Origin: an uncultured Clostridium sp.
GTDB lineage: Bacteria > Bacillota > Clostridia > TANB77 > CAG-508
NCBI GenBank assembly: GCA_948471055.1
Contig: CAOKQZ010000009.1
Span: forward strand, 1 to 62,922
Length of the DNA stretch: 62,922 nucleotides
Direction: 5' to 3'
Part shown: positions 27,192-37,475 of the stretch, one piece after another
Position numbering within the stretch: position 1 is the stretch's first letter
Layout of the letters: the number at the start of each line of letters is the position of its first letter
Notes under the pieces: generated by a model
Seen by the model: the letters and a program-made list of their open reading frames with translations, nothing else
What the model was told of the DNA's origin: nothing
The model's database searches: none
Position numbers and translations under genes: made by a program

Positions 27192-28190
27192 TTGGAAAAA
27201 AAGAAAATATTAACAGGCGATAGACCAACGGGGAAATTGCATATAGGGCATTATTTTGGCTCGTTGCAAAATAGGGTAAAACTTCAAAATGAATATGAAA
27301 CTTTTATTGAAGTAGCAGATGTGCAAGCGTTAACCGATAATTTTGCTAATCCAGAGAAGGTAAAAAACAATGTAAAAGAAATTGTAATGGATGAACTAGC
27401 GGTAGGAATTGACCCAAATAAAGTAACCTTTTTCTTACAATCGATGATACCAGAAATTGCAGAATTAACGGTATTTTATTCAAATCTTGTTACGATTGCA
27501 AGACTAGAAAGAAACCCAACCGTAAAAACGGAAATTGCACAAAAAAGAGATATTTTTGGAGAAAGTGTAACCTATGGTTTTTTAGGGTATCCAGTAAGCC
27601 AAGCAGCAGACATTACAGCCTTTGATGCAAACCTAATACCAGTAGGAGAAGACCAATTACCATTAATTGAACAATGTAGAGAAATTGTAAGAAAATTTAA
27701 TAGTATCTATGGAGAAACCCTAAGAGAACCACAAGCGTATTTAGGAGAAAATAAAAGAATTAAAGGATTAGATGGAAACGAGAAAATGGGGAAATCATTA
27801 GGAAATGCCATTTATTTAAGTGATAGCGAAGAAGAAATTACCAAAAAAGTAATGAGTGCCATAACCGATCCTGCAAGAATAAAAAAAGACGACCCAGGTA
27901 ATCCTAACATCTGTATGGTAGCGTATTATCACAACCTATTTAGTTTAGGAGAAGTAAAAAGCATTTGTGAAGAATGCAAAGCCGGAAAACGAGGATGTGT
28001 TTCTTGTAAAAAGCAATTAATTAAAAATATTGTAGAACATCTAGCACCAATTCGAGAAAAAAGACACTATTATGAAGAACGACCAAAAGAAGTAAAAGAA
28101 ATTCTACTAGAAGGAACCAATCAAGCAAGAAAAGAAGCACGTATCACAATGGAAAAAGTAAAACAAGCAATGAAATTAGATTATTGTTAA
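27192..28190 (+). CDS. trpS: Tryptophanyl-tRNA synthetase
   Basis: A 332-residue class I synthetase: LHIGHYFGS (HIGH motif, residues 16-24), and NEKMGKSLGN (KMSKS equivalent) near 197. It charges tRNA-Trp. The start is TTG 27192, supported by GGGGG 8 bases upstream and by conservation of GDRPTGKLHIGH just after it. There is no T-box in the 50 bases upstream. A cysteine-rich stretch (CEECKAGKRGCVSC) near residue 260 is seen in a subset of TrpRS. Confidence 0.93.
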   Translation: MEKKKILTGDRPTGKLHIGHYFGSLQNRVKLQNEYETFIEVADVQALTDNFANPEKVKNNVKEIVMDELAVGIDPNKVTFFLQSMIPEIAELTVFYSNLVTIARLERNPTVKTEIAQKRDIFGESVTYGFLGYPVSQAADITAFDANLIPVGEDQLPLIEQCREIVRKFNSIYGETLREPQAYLGENKRIKGLDGNEKMGKSLGNAIYLSDSEEEITKKVMSAITDPARIKKDDPGNPNICMVAYYHNLFSLGEVKSICEECKAGKRGCVSCKKQLIKNIVEHLAPIREKRHYYEERPKEVKEILLEGTNQARKEARITMEKVKQAMKLDYC

Positions 28191-28242
28191 TTAGGAGTCC
28201 GGCATTTCGTCCACAAGACGGAATTGAGGGAGAAGATAATGA

Positions 28243-29535
<1,293 letters not shown>

Positions 29536-29545
29536 AAAAGAGAGG

Positions 29546-29600
29546 GTCAAACAAAATTTTCAAAAAAGTTCAAACTTTTGTTTGACTTTTTCTTTTTTTT
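29546..29600 (+). terminator. Terminator of obgE
   Basis: GTCAAACAAAA pairs with TTTTGTTTGAC (29546-29586), followed by a long T-run. The T-run also serves as the spacer of the lexA promoter. Confidence 0.85.
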
Positions 29601-29610
29601 GTGATACGAT
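29582..29610 (+). promoter_or_regulatory. Promoter of lexA
   Basis: TTGACT (29582-29587), 17 bases, TACGAT (29605-29610). The -35 lies inside the obgE terminator. No clear SOS box is visible nearby. Confidence 0.55.
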
Positions 29611-29643
29611 GGTAACAAACTAAGAAAAAGGGAGTGATTTGGT

Positions 29644-30300
29644 TTGAAGAAAAAAGATCCAAATGAATTAGGAAAAAGAGAGAAAGCCATATTAAAGTTT
29701 ATTGAAAAGCAAATAGCATTAAACTGCTATCCACCATCTGTAAGGGAAATTGGAAAAGCAGTTGGGCTAAAATCAACCGCAACGGTACATGGGTATCTTG
29801 CTAAACTAGAAGAAAAAGGATACATTAAAAAAGAATCGCAAAAAGGAAGAACCTTAAAACTATTAAAAGGCGGATTAGGAGAAAACAAAAATCAAACACA
29901 AATGAAAGAATTCTATTCTGGAAAAGAAATGGTAGAAGTACCAGTAATCGGAAAAATTACAGCAGGAGCACCAATCCTAGCCGTAGAAAATATTACTGAT
30001 ACGTTCCCAATTCCAATCGATTTTGTAGGAAACAGCGAATCCTTCATGCTAACCGTTAGAGGAGAAAGTATGATAGAGGCAGGAATTTTGGATGGAGACT
30101 ACATTTTAGTAAAAAGACAAGAAAGTGCAAACAACGGAGAAATTGTAGTAGCTTTAATCGAAGACGAAGCAACCGTAAAAACCTTTTATAAAGAAGCAGA
30201 CCATATTCGTCTACAACCAGAAAATTCTACAATGGACCCAATCATTGTACCAGACTGCAAAATCCTTGGAAAAGTATCTGGCGTATTTCGTAAAATGTAA
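29644..30300 (+). CDS. lexA: LexA repressor
   Basis: A 218-residue protein: N-terminal winged HTH ([15 protein letters not shown], then [20 protein letters not shown]), Ala-Gly cleavage site in ITAGAPILA, catalytic serine in RGESMIEAG, and catalytic lysine in [10 protein letters not shown]. It represses DNA-damage genes and self-cleaves with RecA. The start is TTG 29644, preceded by GGGAG 9 bases upstream. A palindrome follows the gene. Confidence 0.93.
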   Translation: MKKKDPNELGKREKAILKFIEKQIALNCYPPSVREIGKAVGLKSTATVHGYLAKLEEKGYIKKESQKGRTLKLLKGGLGENKNQTQMKEFYSGKEMVEVPVIGKITAGAPILAVENITDTFPIPIDFVGNSESFMLTVRGESMIEAGILDGDYILVKRQESANNGEIVVALIEDEATVKTFYKEADHIRLQPENSTMDPIIVPDCKILGKVSGVFRKM

Positions 30301-30337
30301 AAATAAGAAAGGTATGTAAATCTAAAAATGAAAGAAC

Positions 30338-30372
30338 TAACAGGGAAATTTCATGAAATTTCCCTGTTAATA
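30338..30372. terminator. Perfect palindrome after lexA
   Basis: TAACAGGGAAATTTC and its complement around AT (30338-30369). There is no strong T-run, so termination efficiency is uncertain. Confidence 0.5.
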
Positions 30373-30384
30373 AACTCATATAAC

Positions 30385-30413
30385 TTGACAAGAGATATAA
30401 TATATGATAATAC
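30385..30413 (+). promoter_or_regulatory. Promoter of the 30465 gene
   Basis: TTGACA (30385-30390), 17 bases, TAATAC (30408-30413). A GCTC-TATA-GAGC hairpin sits in the short leader. Confidence 0.65.
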
Positions 30414-30464
30414 ATTTATGTAACTATTGTTGTTGTCATGCTCTATAGAGCAAGGAGGAATTTT

Positions 30465-30695
30465 ATGCAACTGAGAATTGAGACAAATATACGGGTAAAA
30501 AAGATAAAAAATCCCGTGAAAGCAAGAGATATTGATTTAGGGATTTGTTCCATTGTTCAAGTACTGAATGAAGATAATAAATGGTGCTTTGTAGGAATAA
30601 CTCCATACTACGATAATGCTTTCTATGCTGCGGAGTATATAAATGCTTCGATTAAAAACAATGAAAAATCTATAGTAGTTGATTTTATCTCTTAA
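30465..30695 (+). CDS. Small protein of unknown function with an in-frame CGG
   Basis: A 76-residue protein with no recognised domain (MQLRIETNIRVKKIKNP at the start). AAGGAGG lies 7 bases before the ATG, and promoter and terminator are clear. Codon 10 (30492-30494) is CGG. It is the only in-frame CGG seen in the window that is not at a frame break; a +1 shift here would meet TAA immediately, giving an 11-residue product. Either CGG can be read as Arg at some rate, or expression depends on not shifting. Confidence 0.65.
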   Translation: MQLRIETNIRVKKIKNPVKARDIDLGICSIVQVLNEDNKWCFVGITPYYDNAFYAAEYINASIKNNEKSIVVDFIS

Positions 30696-30715
30696 GAGGT
30701 GATACCTTTTGCATA

Positions 30716-30756
30716 TAAAGCAAGCCACAGATATTAACCTATGGTTTGCTTTATTG
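30716..30756 (+). terminator. Terminator of the 30465 gene
   Basis: AAAGCAAGCCA pairs with TGGTTTGCTTT, then TATT. Confidence 0.6.
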
Positions 30757-30767
30757 CCCATTAAAAA

Positions 30768-30804
30768 GAAAAACCATTCTTGAAGTATAAGAATGGTTTT
30801 TTCT
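30768..30804. terminator. Bidirectional terminator, rpsI side
   Basis: AAAAACCATTCTT pairs with AAGAATGGTTTTT (30769-30801), with A/T-runs on both flanks. It ends the rplM-rpsI transcript on the minus strand. Confidence 0.75.
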
Positions 30805-30805
30805 T

Positions 30806-31213
30806 TTATCTCTTACTAAATTGTGGAGCACGACGTGCTTTTTTAAGACCGTATTTCTTTCTTTCTTTCATACGAGGATCTCTTGTTAAGAATCCGTTTG
30901 TTTTTAAATCTGGTCTAAATTCACTGTTTGCTTCGTTTAATGCTCTTGCAATACCATGGCGGATTGCTCCTGCTTGACCGGTGTATCCTCCACCAGTTAC
31001 GGTACAAATAACATCGTATTTTGCAAGTGTATTGGTAACGGTTAATGGTTGTCTTACAATTACTTTTAGGGTTTCTAAACCAAAATATTCATCAATATTT
31101 CTACCATTTATAGTAATTACTCCAGTTCCTTCTACTAAGCGAACTCTTGCAATTGAACTTTTTCTTCTACCTGTACCATAGAACATCATTTTTTCTTTTT
31201 TTGCTTTAGGCAT
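30806..31213 (-). CDS. rpsI: 30S ribosomal protein S9
   Basis: A 135-residue protein: [15 protein letters not shown] near the N-terminus, [19 protein letters not shown] in the middle, and the C-terminal [12 protein letters not shown] tail that reaches the ribosomal P site. The start at 31213 (MPKAKKEK) is 8 bases after AAGGAGG. It lies downstream of rplM in the usual operon. Confidence 0.95.
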   Translation of the reverse strand: MPKAKKEKMMFYGTGRRKSSIARVRLVEGTGVITINGRNIDEYFGLETLKVIVRQPLTVTNTLAKYDVICTVTGGGYTGQAGAIRHGIARALNEANSEFRPDLKTNGFLTRDPRMKERKKYGLKKARRAPQFSKR

Positions 31214-31235
31214 TTCATTTTCCTCCTTAACCTTT

Positions 31236-31670
31236 CTAGAATTCCCATTTTTCTGGTTTTTGTGCTTCGTTTTCATGTACATCACCAGCATATAATCTTA
31301 ATTTCTTCACCATTTGTCTACCTAAACTATTGTGTGGTAACATTCCTTTTACAGCATGCATCATGGCTTTTTCTGGTTTTTTTGCAAGTAAGTCTCTTGC
31401 CACAATTTCTTTCATTCCTCCTATGTAACCAGAATGATGTCTGTAAACTTTTTGGTCTAATTTATGACCAGTTAAAATCACTTTTGAACAATTTAAAATA
31501 ATGACATGATCACCAGCATCCATATTTGGTGTATAGGTTGGTTTGTGTTTTCCTCTTAATAGTTTAGCAGCTTCAGTTGCAACTCTACCTAAAGGTTTGC
31601 CTTCCGCATCGATGATATACCATTTTCTTTCAATTTCCTCTTTTTTGATACTGTATGTTGTATTATTCAT
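31236..31670 (-). CDS. rplM: 50S ribosomal protein L13
   Basis: A 144-residue protein with [35 protein letters not shown] and [18 protein letters not shown], the classic L13 blocks. GGAGGG lies 10 bases upstream. It is first gene of the rplM-rpsI operon. Confidence 0.95.
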   Translation of the reverse strand: MNNTTYSIKKEEIERKWYIIDAEGKPLGRVATEAAKLLRGKHKPTYTPNMDAGDHVIILNCSKVILTGHKLDQKVYRHHSGYIGGMKEIVARDLLAKKPEKAMMHAVKGMLPHNSLGRQMVKKLRLYAGDVHENEAQKPEKWEF

Positions 31671-31689
31671 GGTAATAAATACCCTCCAT

Positions 31690-31780
31690 TCTTAAATTTC
31701 TATCATTTTCTTTTGGTTAGAAATTCTCTATAAACTACCGGGGAGAAGTTTATATATCGTTTTCTAACACATAATGCTTA
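31690..31780 (-). ncRNA. Probable L13 leader
   Basis: About 110 bases between promoter and rplM include AAACT/AGTTT and TTTCT/AGAAA pairings around a conserved-looking CTCCCCGGT core. Bacillota rplM operons carry an L13 leader at this position. The structure was judged only by eye. Confidence 0.45.
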
Positions 31781-31783
31781 ATT

Positions 31784-31812
31784 ATTCTAATACAAATTGG
31801 GAAAAAAGTCAA
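31784..31812 (-). promoter_or_regulatory. Promoter of rplM-rpsI
   Basis: On the minus strand, TTGACT (31812-31807), 17 bases, TAGAAT (31789-31784). Confidence 0.65.
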
Positions 31813-31830
31813 GTTTTATTCGAGAATTTG

Positions 31831-31860
31831 TTTACATTTTAGTAGAAATGATGATATAAT
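31831..31860 (+). promoter_or_regulatory. Promoter of the 31931 gene
   Basis: TTTACA (31831-31836), 18 bases, TATAAT (31855-31860). Confidence 0.55.
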
Positions 31861-31930
31861 ACATAAAGGAAAAATAGGTTTATAGGTAGCCCTTAAAAAA
31901 ACCTAAATAGAGTACAAGGGATGAAGAGAA

Positions 31931-32767
31931 ATGAAAATGAGTTTACGAACGTTTTGTTTTATATTAATTAGCATAGTATGTGTGTTTGCTGTAGTAATGG
32001 CGTTATATGTACAGTTTGTAGGTAATACACCAGAGCCAACCAATACAATACCAAATCCAGTTGGAATGGAAGAGGAAAATAAAAATCTGGCGGAAAAATT
32101 TAAGACACAATTTGAAAATCGATTAGACTATCAAAACAGTGGGGTAGATACACTAGGAGTAACCAAAAAAGATGCCAGTAAAGATATCATTTATACCGTA
32201 GTAGAAACAAAAAGAGTCGTAGAAAATCGTTATGATATTGACTTACATGTTCCGATTATTAATATTTCCAATAATACTTCTGTGGAACTGTTCAATAAAA
32301 AAATTCAATCGTTATTTGTAGATAAAGCAAATGATATTATGAAAAATGCAACACAAAATACCATTTATAGTATCGATTATATGGCATATGTAAATACCAA
32401 TATTTTATCACTTGTGATTCGTTCTACCTTAAAAGAGGGAAACAATCCACAAAGAGTAATTATTCAAACTTACAACTATAATTTGAGTACCAATGAAGAG
32501 ATTTTCTTAAATCAAATTTTAGAGATTAAAGGATTAAACAAAGAAAAGGTAGAAAATACAATAATCACACAAGTAAAGCTTGCAAATGAAGAAGCGCAAA
32601 CGTTGAAACATTTAGGATATAATGTGTATACAAGAGATTTGAATAGTAATATATATAAACTAGAAAATACCGATAATTATCTATTAGGGCCAGATAATAA
32701 ACTATATTTAGTGTATCCATATGGAAATGCAAATTTTACGGATGAAATGGATGTCATTGTATTTTAA
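31931..32767 (+). CDS. Membrane-anchored extracellular protein of unknown function
   Basis: A 278-residue protein with one N-terminal membrane helix (about residues 8-29), a short linker rich in Pro, Thr and Asn, and an extracellular domain. The region after residue 75 resembles DUF3298/DUF4163-type proteins (DIDLHVPIINISNN...LFNKKIQS), an impression from pattern only. It is transcribed alone between its promoter and a terminator at 32834. Confidence 0.6.
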   Translation: MKMSLRTFCFILISIVCVFAVVMALYVQFVGNTPEPTNTIPNPVGMEEENKNLAEKFKTQFENRLDYQNSGVDTLGVTKKDASKDIIYTVVETKRVVENRYDIDLHVPIINISNNTSVELFNKKIQSLFVDKANDIMKNATQNTIYSIDYMAYVNTNILSLVIRSTLKEGNNPQRVIIQTYNYNLSTNEEIFLNQILEIKGLNKEKVENTIITQVKLANEEAQTLKHLGYNVYTRDLNSNIYKLENTDNYLLGPDNKLYLVYPYGNANFTDEMDVIVF

Positions 32768-32833
32768 TTAAAATAAGGAAAATATGAATATGAAAGAAGA
32801 AATATTAGAATTATGTCAAAGGTATAAAAAATA

Positions 32834-32861
32834 AGCGACCAATTTTCTGGTCGCTTTTTGA
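32834..32861 (+). terminator. Terminator after the 31931 gene
   Basis: AGCGACC/GGTCGCT stem with TTTTT. A 14-codon frame (32784-32835, MNMKEEILELCQ...) runs into it and may be a stub or nothing. Confidence 0.75.
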
Positions 32862-33003
32862 AAATAAAAGGGGATGTTTTAAATATAAGAAAAGTTTCTT
32901 ATTAATTCTTTCTTATACTTTTCATGTTCTTATCTTATAAAACAATTTTGTCCATTTTGTGAACGAAACGTGGAAAGCCTGCAAATTGATTATGAAGAAA
33001 ATA

Positions 33004-34243
33004 TTAAGGCTGTTTTGTTGGTTGTTCGGCAAGGGTTAAAGAGATATCCATTTCTTGCCCATTACGATTTACTTTTAGAGTCATTTGGTCACCAATGGCA
33101 TGTGCATTTTTAATTTCATTTAATTCATCCATAGTTTTTACGGTTTTTCCATCTGCTCCAATAATAACATCACCTGTTTTAATACCTGCTTTTTCTGCCG
33201 AGGAAAAGGTTTCTACTTCTTTTACGTAAATACCAACCACTAGTTTATTGTAGTCTGCGGTTTTTTGGTCTAAATCAATTCCAGTAATACCAATATATGG
33301 CCTTTTTACACTACCATGATTGATTAATTGTTCATAAATTTCTTTGGTAGAATTAATCGGAATGGCAAATCCCATACCTTCAATTCCAGTACCAGAAAGC
33401 TTTAGTGTGTTTACTCCAATGACTTTTCCTTCTGCATTTACCAAAGCACCACCGCTATTTCCAGAGTTAATGGCAGCATCGGTTTGGATTAAGGTAAATG
33501 TTTTTCCATCTGTGTCGGTTACTTTACGATTAACAGCACTAATAATACCAGCAGTTACACTACTTTCTAATCCTAAAGGATTTCCAATTGCCATAGAAAA
33601 TTCCCCTACTTGTACTTTACTCGAATCGCCAAGTTCGGCAGGCGTTAATCCAGTTTTATCGATTTTAATAACGGCAAGGTCGGTTTGTTCATCGGTTCCA
33701 ATAATGGTGGCAGGGTATTCGGTTTCATCATTATACAAATAAACACTTAATTTATTTGCTTTTCCTAATTCATAAAAAGAATTGGTTGAAGTCGAATTTA
33801 CAATATGGTTATTAGTTAAAATGTAACCATCTTCTGTAATGATAATACCAGAACCTTCTGCAGAGGCAGTAGTAGAGTTACGAAGAAACATGGAGTTTGC
33901 GGTATATTCTACTTTAATTCCAACAATCGAAGGACGAACCTTACTTGCTACCTTCATTCCTGTTTCGGAATAATTGGTAAGAGAGATACTAGTTAAACTA
34001 CTAGGTGTTTCGACATTTCCGTGAAGGAGATGAAGTTTGCACAAATTCGGTTTTTCCCATTAAATAGGTACGAATTTGTGGTACTCCAAAACAGGTTCCT
34101 ACTACTAAAGTAGCACCTAAAACACCAGAACAAAACGGTAATAAAATACTTTTTGAAAAGCTATTTGTTGCTTTCTTTTCTTTTTTGGGTTCTGACATAT
34201 CGATAACTTGATATGTTTGTTTGTGATTTGAATTTTCTTCCAT
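33004..34243 (-). CDS. htrA: HtrA/DegP-type serine protease, with +1 shift at CGG
   Basis: From ATG 34243 (TTGGAGG 8 bases upstream), frame 0 encodes a cytoplasmic tail and one membrane helix and ends ...VQTSSPS at CGG (plus 34019-34021). Skipping the C gives GNVETPSSL and the rest of a 412-residue protein. The protease domain has ILTNNHIV (His), TDLAVIKI (Asp) and NSGNSGGAL (Ser). A PDZ domain occupies the last 90 residues (YIGITG...AGIKTGDVIIGADG). It degrades misfolded envelope proteins. The shift lies in the linker between membrane anchor and protease, so without it only a 74-residue stub plus a few residues would be made. Confidence 0.92.
34019..34021 (-). other. CGG +1 recoding site 5 (htrA)
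   Basis: TCA-CGG-AAA in frame 0; skipping C gives TCA-GGA-AAT. Confidence 0.8.
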
Positions 34244-34344
34244 AAATAAAACCTCCAATAATAATAAAATATCCATACGTCAAACTTATCATACAATACT
34301 TTTGTGAAAAAAGTGTGAAAAGCATAAAAAATCATAAAATTTTA

Positions 34345-34373
34345 TTGAAATAATGATGGACTATCGATATAAT
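34345..34373 (+). promoter_or_regulatory. Promoter of the 34420 gene
   Basis: TTGAAA (34345-34350), 17 bases, TATAAT (34368-34373). Confidence 0.6.
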
Positions 34374-34419
34374 ATAAGAAGAAAATGAAAATAAACTTAA
34401 AAATAGGGGAGGTATATTT

Positions 34420-34917
34420 ATGAAAAAGGAAAAGAAGGAAAAAGGAATTACCATTGTAGCACTAACGATTACGGTAATTGTTTTAATTATTTTAGCATCG
34501 ATTGGTATTTATACAGGAAGTGAAATTATCAAACAAGCAAATTTGCAAAATATTAATACCAATATGATGTTAATTCAGGCAAAAACAAAGACCATTTCCG
34601 AGCAAGCAAAGTTTAATAAAGATACCTCAAATTATAAAGGAACCAAAGTGACCGAAGTAACGGACAATAAAGAGGTAGAAAAATTGCTTTCGGAAAACAA
34701 AATAGAAGATAGTGAGAATTGTTATTTGTTATTACAAAACGATTTGAATGAAATGGGATTAGAGAAAGTAAAACAAGACAGTGGGTATATTGTTAATTAC
34801 GAAACCAACGAGATTATCTATGTAAAGGGATTTGAAAACAAAGATAAAACCTACTACAAACTTTCCGAAATGAAAGATTTAAAAGTAGATGAAGAAGTAG
34901 CAGAACAAGAAAAATAG
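34420..34917 (+). CDS. Type IV pilin-like protein
   Basis: A 165-residue protein. The N-terminus is a prepilin-type leader: charged MKKEKKEKG, then ITIVALTITVIVLIILASIG, matching the G|xxxxE-type cleavage/helix region but lacking the usual Glu5. The rest is hydrophilic and contains no cysteine pair. A related leader (GITLVALVITIIILLIL) begins the 37476 protein. It likely sits in the membrane or in a pseudopilus. GGGGAGG lies upstream. Confidence 0.65.
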   Translation: MKKEKKEKGITIVALTITVIVLIILASIGIYTGSEIIKQANLQNINTNMMLIQAKTKTISEQAKFNKDTSNYKGTKVTEVTDNKEVEKLLSENKIEDSENCYLLLQNDLNEMGLEKVKQDSGYIVNYETNEIIYVKGFENKDKTYYKLSEMKDLKVDEEVAEQEK

Positions 34918-34949
34918 ACTATAATTATTGCATACAAACCCCGAAGCAA

Positions 34950-35006
34950 TTACAAAAAAGCCCCTTTAACAAGGGGGCTGCCGCAAAGCGGCTGGGGGTT
35001 CTTAAA
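34950..35006 (+). repeat. Dispersed palindromic repeat, copy A
   Basis: Two adjacent hairpins, AGCCCCTT/AAGGGGGCT and GCCGC/GCGGC, followed by TGGGGGTTCTTA. Bases 34950-34980 are identical to 47293-47323, and an inverted relative lies at 42315-42372. Confidence 0.7.
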
Positions 35007-35064
35007 AAGGACAATACAATAAAACGAAAAGCGATAAATTAAATGTAGAAGGAACAAAATAACG

Positions 35065-35697
35065 ATGAAAGAAAAAGAAGAACTAAGATTAGTGCAATTA
35101 AAGAAAATAGAAGAAAACATTTATGAAAAACACCCAGAAATTCAGTATATTTGTGGAATTGATGAAGCAGGAAGAGGACCACTTGCAGGCCCCGTTGTAG
35201 TAGCCTCAGTCATTATGCCGAGAAATTCTATGATTGAAGGAGTAAATGATTCCAAAAAAGTTTCCGAAAAGAAACGTGAGGTTTTATACGAAAAAATTAT
35301 GGAAGAGGCAATCAGTTATGGAATTGGTATTATCGACCAAAAAGAAATTGACGAAATCAATATTTTAGAAGCAACCAAAAAAGGACTTACCACTTCTCTA
35401 AAAGAATTAAGCACAAAACCAGATGTCATATTAGTAGATGCCTTAAAAGAAATTAATACCTTAGAAATTCCGTACCAGTCTATCATAAAAGGGGATGCAC
35501 TATGTTACAGTATTTCAGCAGCTTCTATTTTAGCCAAAGTAACAAGGGATCGAATTATGAGACAGTGGGATGAAATTTACCCACAATACGGATTTGAAAA
35601 ACACAAAGGTTATGGAACCCAAATGCATATTGAAGCTATTAAAGAATACGGATTATGCCCAATCCACAGGAAAAGTTTTACGAAAAATTTTATTTAA
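35065..35697 (+). CDS. rnhB: Ribonuclease HII
   Basis: A 210-residue protein: CGIDEAGRGPLAGPVVVA (catalytic Asp-Glu), DSKKVSEKKRE, VDALKE, and SAASILAKVTRDR, the full set of RNase HII motifs. It removes RNA from RNA-DNA hybrids and misincorporated ribonucleotides. Ribosome site is weak (GGAA). Confidence 0.94.
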   Translation: MKEKEELRLVQLKKIEENIYEKHPEIQYICGIDEAGRGPLAGPVVVASVIMPRNSMIEGVNDSKKVSEKKREVLYEKIMEEAISYGIGIIDQKEIDEINILEATKKGLTTSLKELSTKPDVILVDALKEINTLEIPYQSIIKGDALCYSISAASILAKVTRDRIMRQWDEIYPQYGFEKHKGYGTQMHIEAIKEYGLCPIHRKSFTKNFI

Positions 35698-35751
35698 AGG
35701 GAAAGTTCATCTTTCTCTTTTTATTATGAAAGTAATAAAGTTTCTTAAGTA

Positions 35752-35800
35752 CCTCACCCACAGGCTTTGCCTGTGCGGTGGATCAGGTTCTTATACTTAA
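35752..35800. repeat. Intergenic palindrome
   Basis: CACAGGC-TTT-GCCTGTG nested in AAGTA...TACTT; it ends with CAGGTTCTTA, similar to the ends of the dispersed repeat family. No T-run follows. Confidence 0.4.
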
Positions 35801-35822
35801 AAAGAAAAGGAAGGAGAAAAAT

Positions 35823-37127
35823 ATGAATATTGTTGAGATAATAACCAAAAAAAGAGATAAAAAAGAACTAACAAAAGAAGAAATTGAATATTTTATAGAA
35901 GGCTATACGAAGGGAAGTATAACCGATTACCAAGCAGCTGCTTTGGTAATGGCAATTTACTTAAATGGTATGACAGATGAGGAAATTACGAGTTTAACAT
36001 TAAGTATGGCACATTCTGGTGAAATGCTAGATTTATCTGTATTTGGAAAAAATGTAGTAGATAAGCATAGTACGGGTGGGGTAGGAGATAAGGTAACGCT
36101 AATTTTAGCACCAATCATCGCTTCTTTTGGAATACCAGTAGCAAAGATGTCTGGAAGAGGTTTAGGTTTTACTGGTGGAACCATTGATAAACTAGAATCC
36201 ATTCCCGGCTATTGTACTAATATTTCGACCAGTGAATTTATCGAGAATGTAAAAAAGATTGGAATTAGTTTAATTGGACAAACCTTAAACCTAGCACCAG
36301 CCGATAAAAAAATATATGCCTTGCGTGATACCATTGCATGCACGGACAGCCTTCCATTAATTGCTTCTAGCATTATGAGTAAAAAAATAGCAGCAGGAGC
36401 AAACAAAATCGTACTAGATGTTACTTGTGGAAATGGAGCTTTCATGAAAACCGAAGAAGAGGCAAAAAAATTAGCTCACATGATGAACCGAATTGGAGCA
36501 TTAGCCGAAAAAGAAACACTTTGTGTGATTACCAATATGGAGGAACCATTAGGTTATGCAGTAGGAAATAACCTAGAAGTAATTGAAGCAGTTAAGTTTT
36601 TAAAAGGCAATATGCCAGAAGATGTAAAAGAAGTCGTACTAACGTTAGGAGCTTATATGATAAAACTAGCAGGACTTGGTGACAATATTGAACAAAACAA
36701 ACAAAAGATGTTAGAAAAAATAGAAACAGGCGAGGCTTATCAAAAATTTGTAGAACTAGTACAAAACCAAGGCGGAGATACCACTTATTTAGAAAACACC
36801 GAACAATTTAAAAAAGCCAAATACATCTTAGAAGTAACTGCTACAAAAACAGGCTATATAAGCAAACTTCCAGCAAGAGATGTAGGAGAATTATCTGGCA
36901 AACTAGGAGCAGGAAGAGTAAAAAAAGAAGACCCAATCGATGAAACCGTAGGAATTACATTAAAAAAGAAGAAAGGGGATTTTGTAAAGATGGGAGAAAC
37001 ATTAGCCTACATTCATGCCTCGGAAGAAGAAAAGGGAAAACAAGCGGTAAAAGAATTACAAGAAATATATGAAATTCAAGAAAATAAAATAGAAAAAGAC
37101 AAGACGATTATTGATGTTATTATTTAA
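35823..37127 (+). CDS. pdp: Pyrimidine-nucleoside (thymidine) phosphorylase
   Basis: A 434-residue protein with the family signature region DKHSTGGVGDKVTLILAPI (near residue 80) and MSGRGLGFTGGTIDKLE. It splits uridine/thymidine with phosphate to base plus (deoxy)ribose-1-phosphate. It could equally be named deoA. ATG 35823 has AAGGAGAA upstream; an in-frame start at 35778 has none. Purine phosphorylase deoD lies 8 kb away. Confidence 0.92.
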   Translation: MNIVEIITKKRDKKELTKEEIEYFIEGYTKGSITDYQAAALVMAIYLNGMTDEEITSLTLSMAHSGEMLDLSVFGKNVVDKHSTGGVGDKVTLILAPIIASFGIPVAKMSGRGLGFTGGTIDKLESIPGYCTNISTSEFIENVKKIGISLIGQTLNLAPADKKIYALRDTIACTDSLPLIASSIMSKKIAAGANKIVLDVTCGNGAFMKTEEEAKKLAHMMNRIGALAEKETLCVITNMEEPLGYAVGNNLEVIEAVKFLKGNMPEDVKEVVLTLGAYMIKLAGLGDNIEQNKQKMLEKIETGEAYQKFVELVQNQGGDTTYLENTEQFKKAKYILEVTATKTGYISKLPARDVGELSGKLGAGRVKKEDPIDETVGITLKKKKGDFVKMGETLAYIHASEEEKGKQAVKELQEIYEIQENKIEKDKTIIDVII

Positions 37128-37165
37128 GGGAATTCTATATCGACTAGTTTAAATGTATTTTTTAT

Positions 37166-37208
37166 AAAAAGAGCAAAGAATATTACTCAATTCTTTGCTC
37201 TTTTTGTT
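37166..37208. terminator. Terminator after the pyrimidine phosphorylase
   Basis: AAAAAGAGCAAAGAA pairs with TTCTTTGCTCTTTTT (37166-37205). Confidence 0.85.
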
Positions 37209-37276
37209 TCTTATTCCTACATATATGTCTGCATTTTTATGAAAGGGCAAAAACCACCAAAAGAGAAAATATTCAC

Positions 37277-37305
37277 TTGACAATATTTATACATAATGGT
37301 AAAGT
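37277..37305 (+). promoter_or_regulatory. Promoter of the pilin-like repeat protein
   Basis: TTGACA (37277-37282), 17 bases, TAAAGT (37300-37305). The leader carries an AACAATAG/CTATTGTT hairpin about 37332-37370. Confidence 0.6.
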
Positions 37306-37421
37306 AAAGACATAAATAAATGTGTACCTCTAACAATAGAATACAAAAGGTTCTTATAATGCTATTGTTATTTTAAGAAAAATATACGTATTTATGGAAA
37401 ATGTAAGCAACAAGAGAAAAA

Positions 37422-37475
37422 ATGAAAAAAGGAGGTAAAAGAGAAAAAATGAAAAAAGGAGGTAAAAGAGAAAAA
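37422..37475 (+). repeat. Tandem 27-bp repeat of ribosome site plus start codon
   Basis: Two perfect copies (37422-37448 and 37449-37475), each encoding MKKGGKREK and containing AGGAGG, so each copy supplies a ribosome site to the next ATG. Confidence 0.8.

Noticed and set aside
35570..35800. A second frame overlapping the end of rnhB
   Set aside because: Low-complexity translation, no ribosome site, covered by the rnhB gene and an intergenic palindrome.
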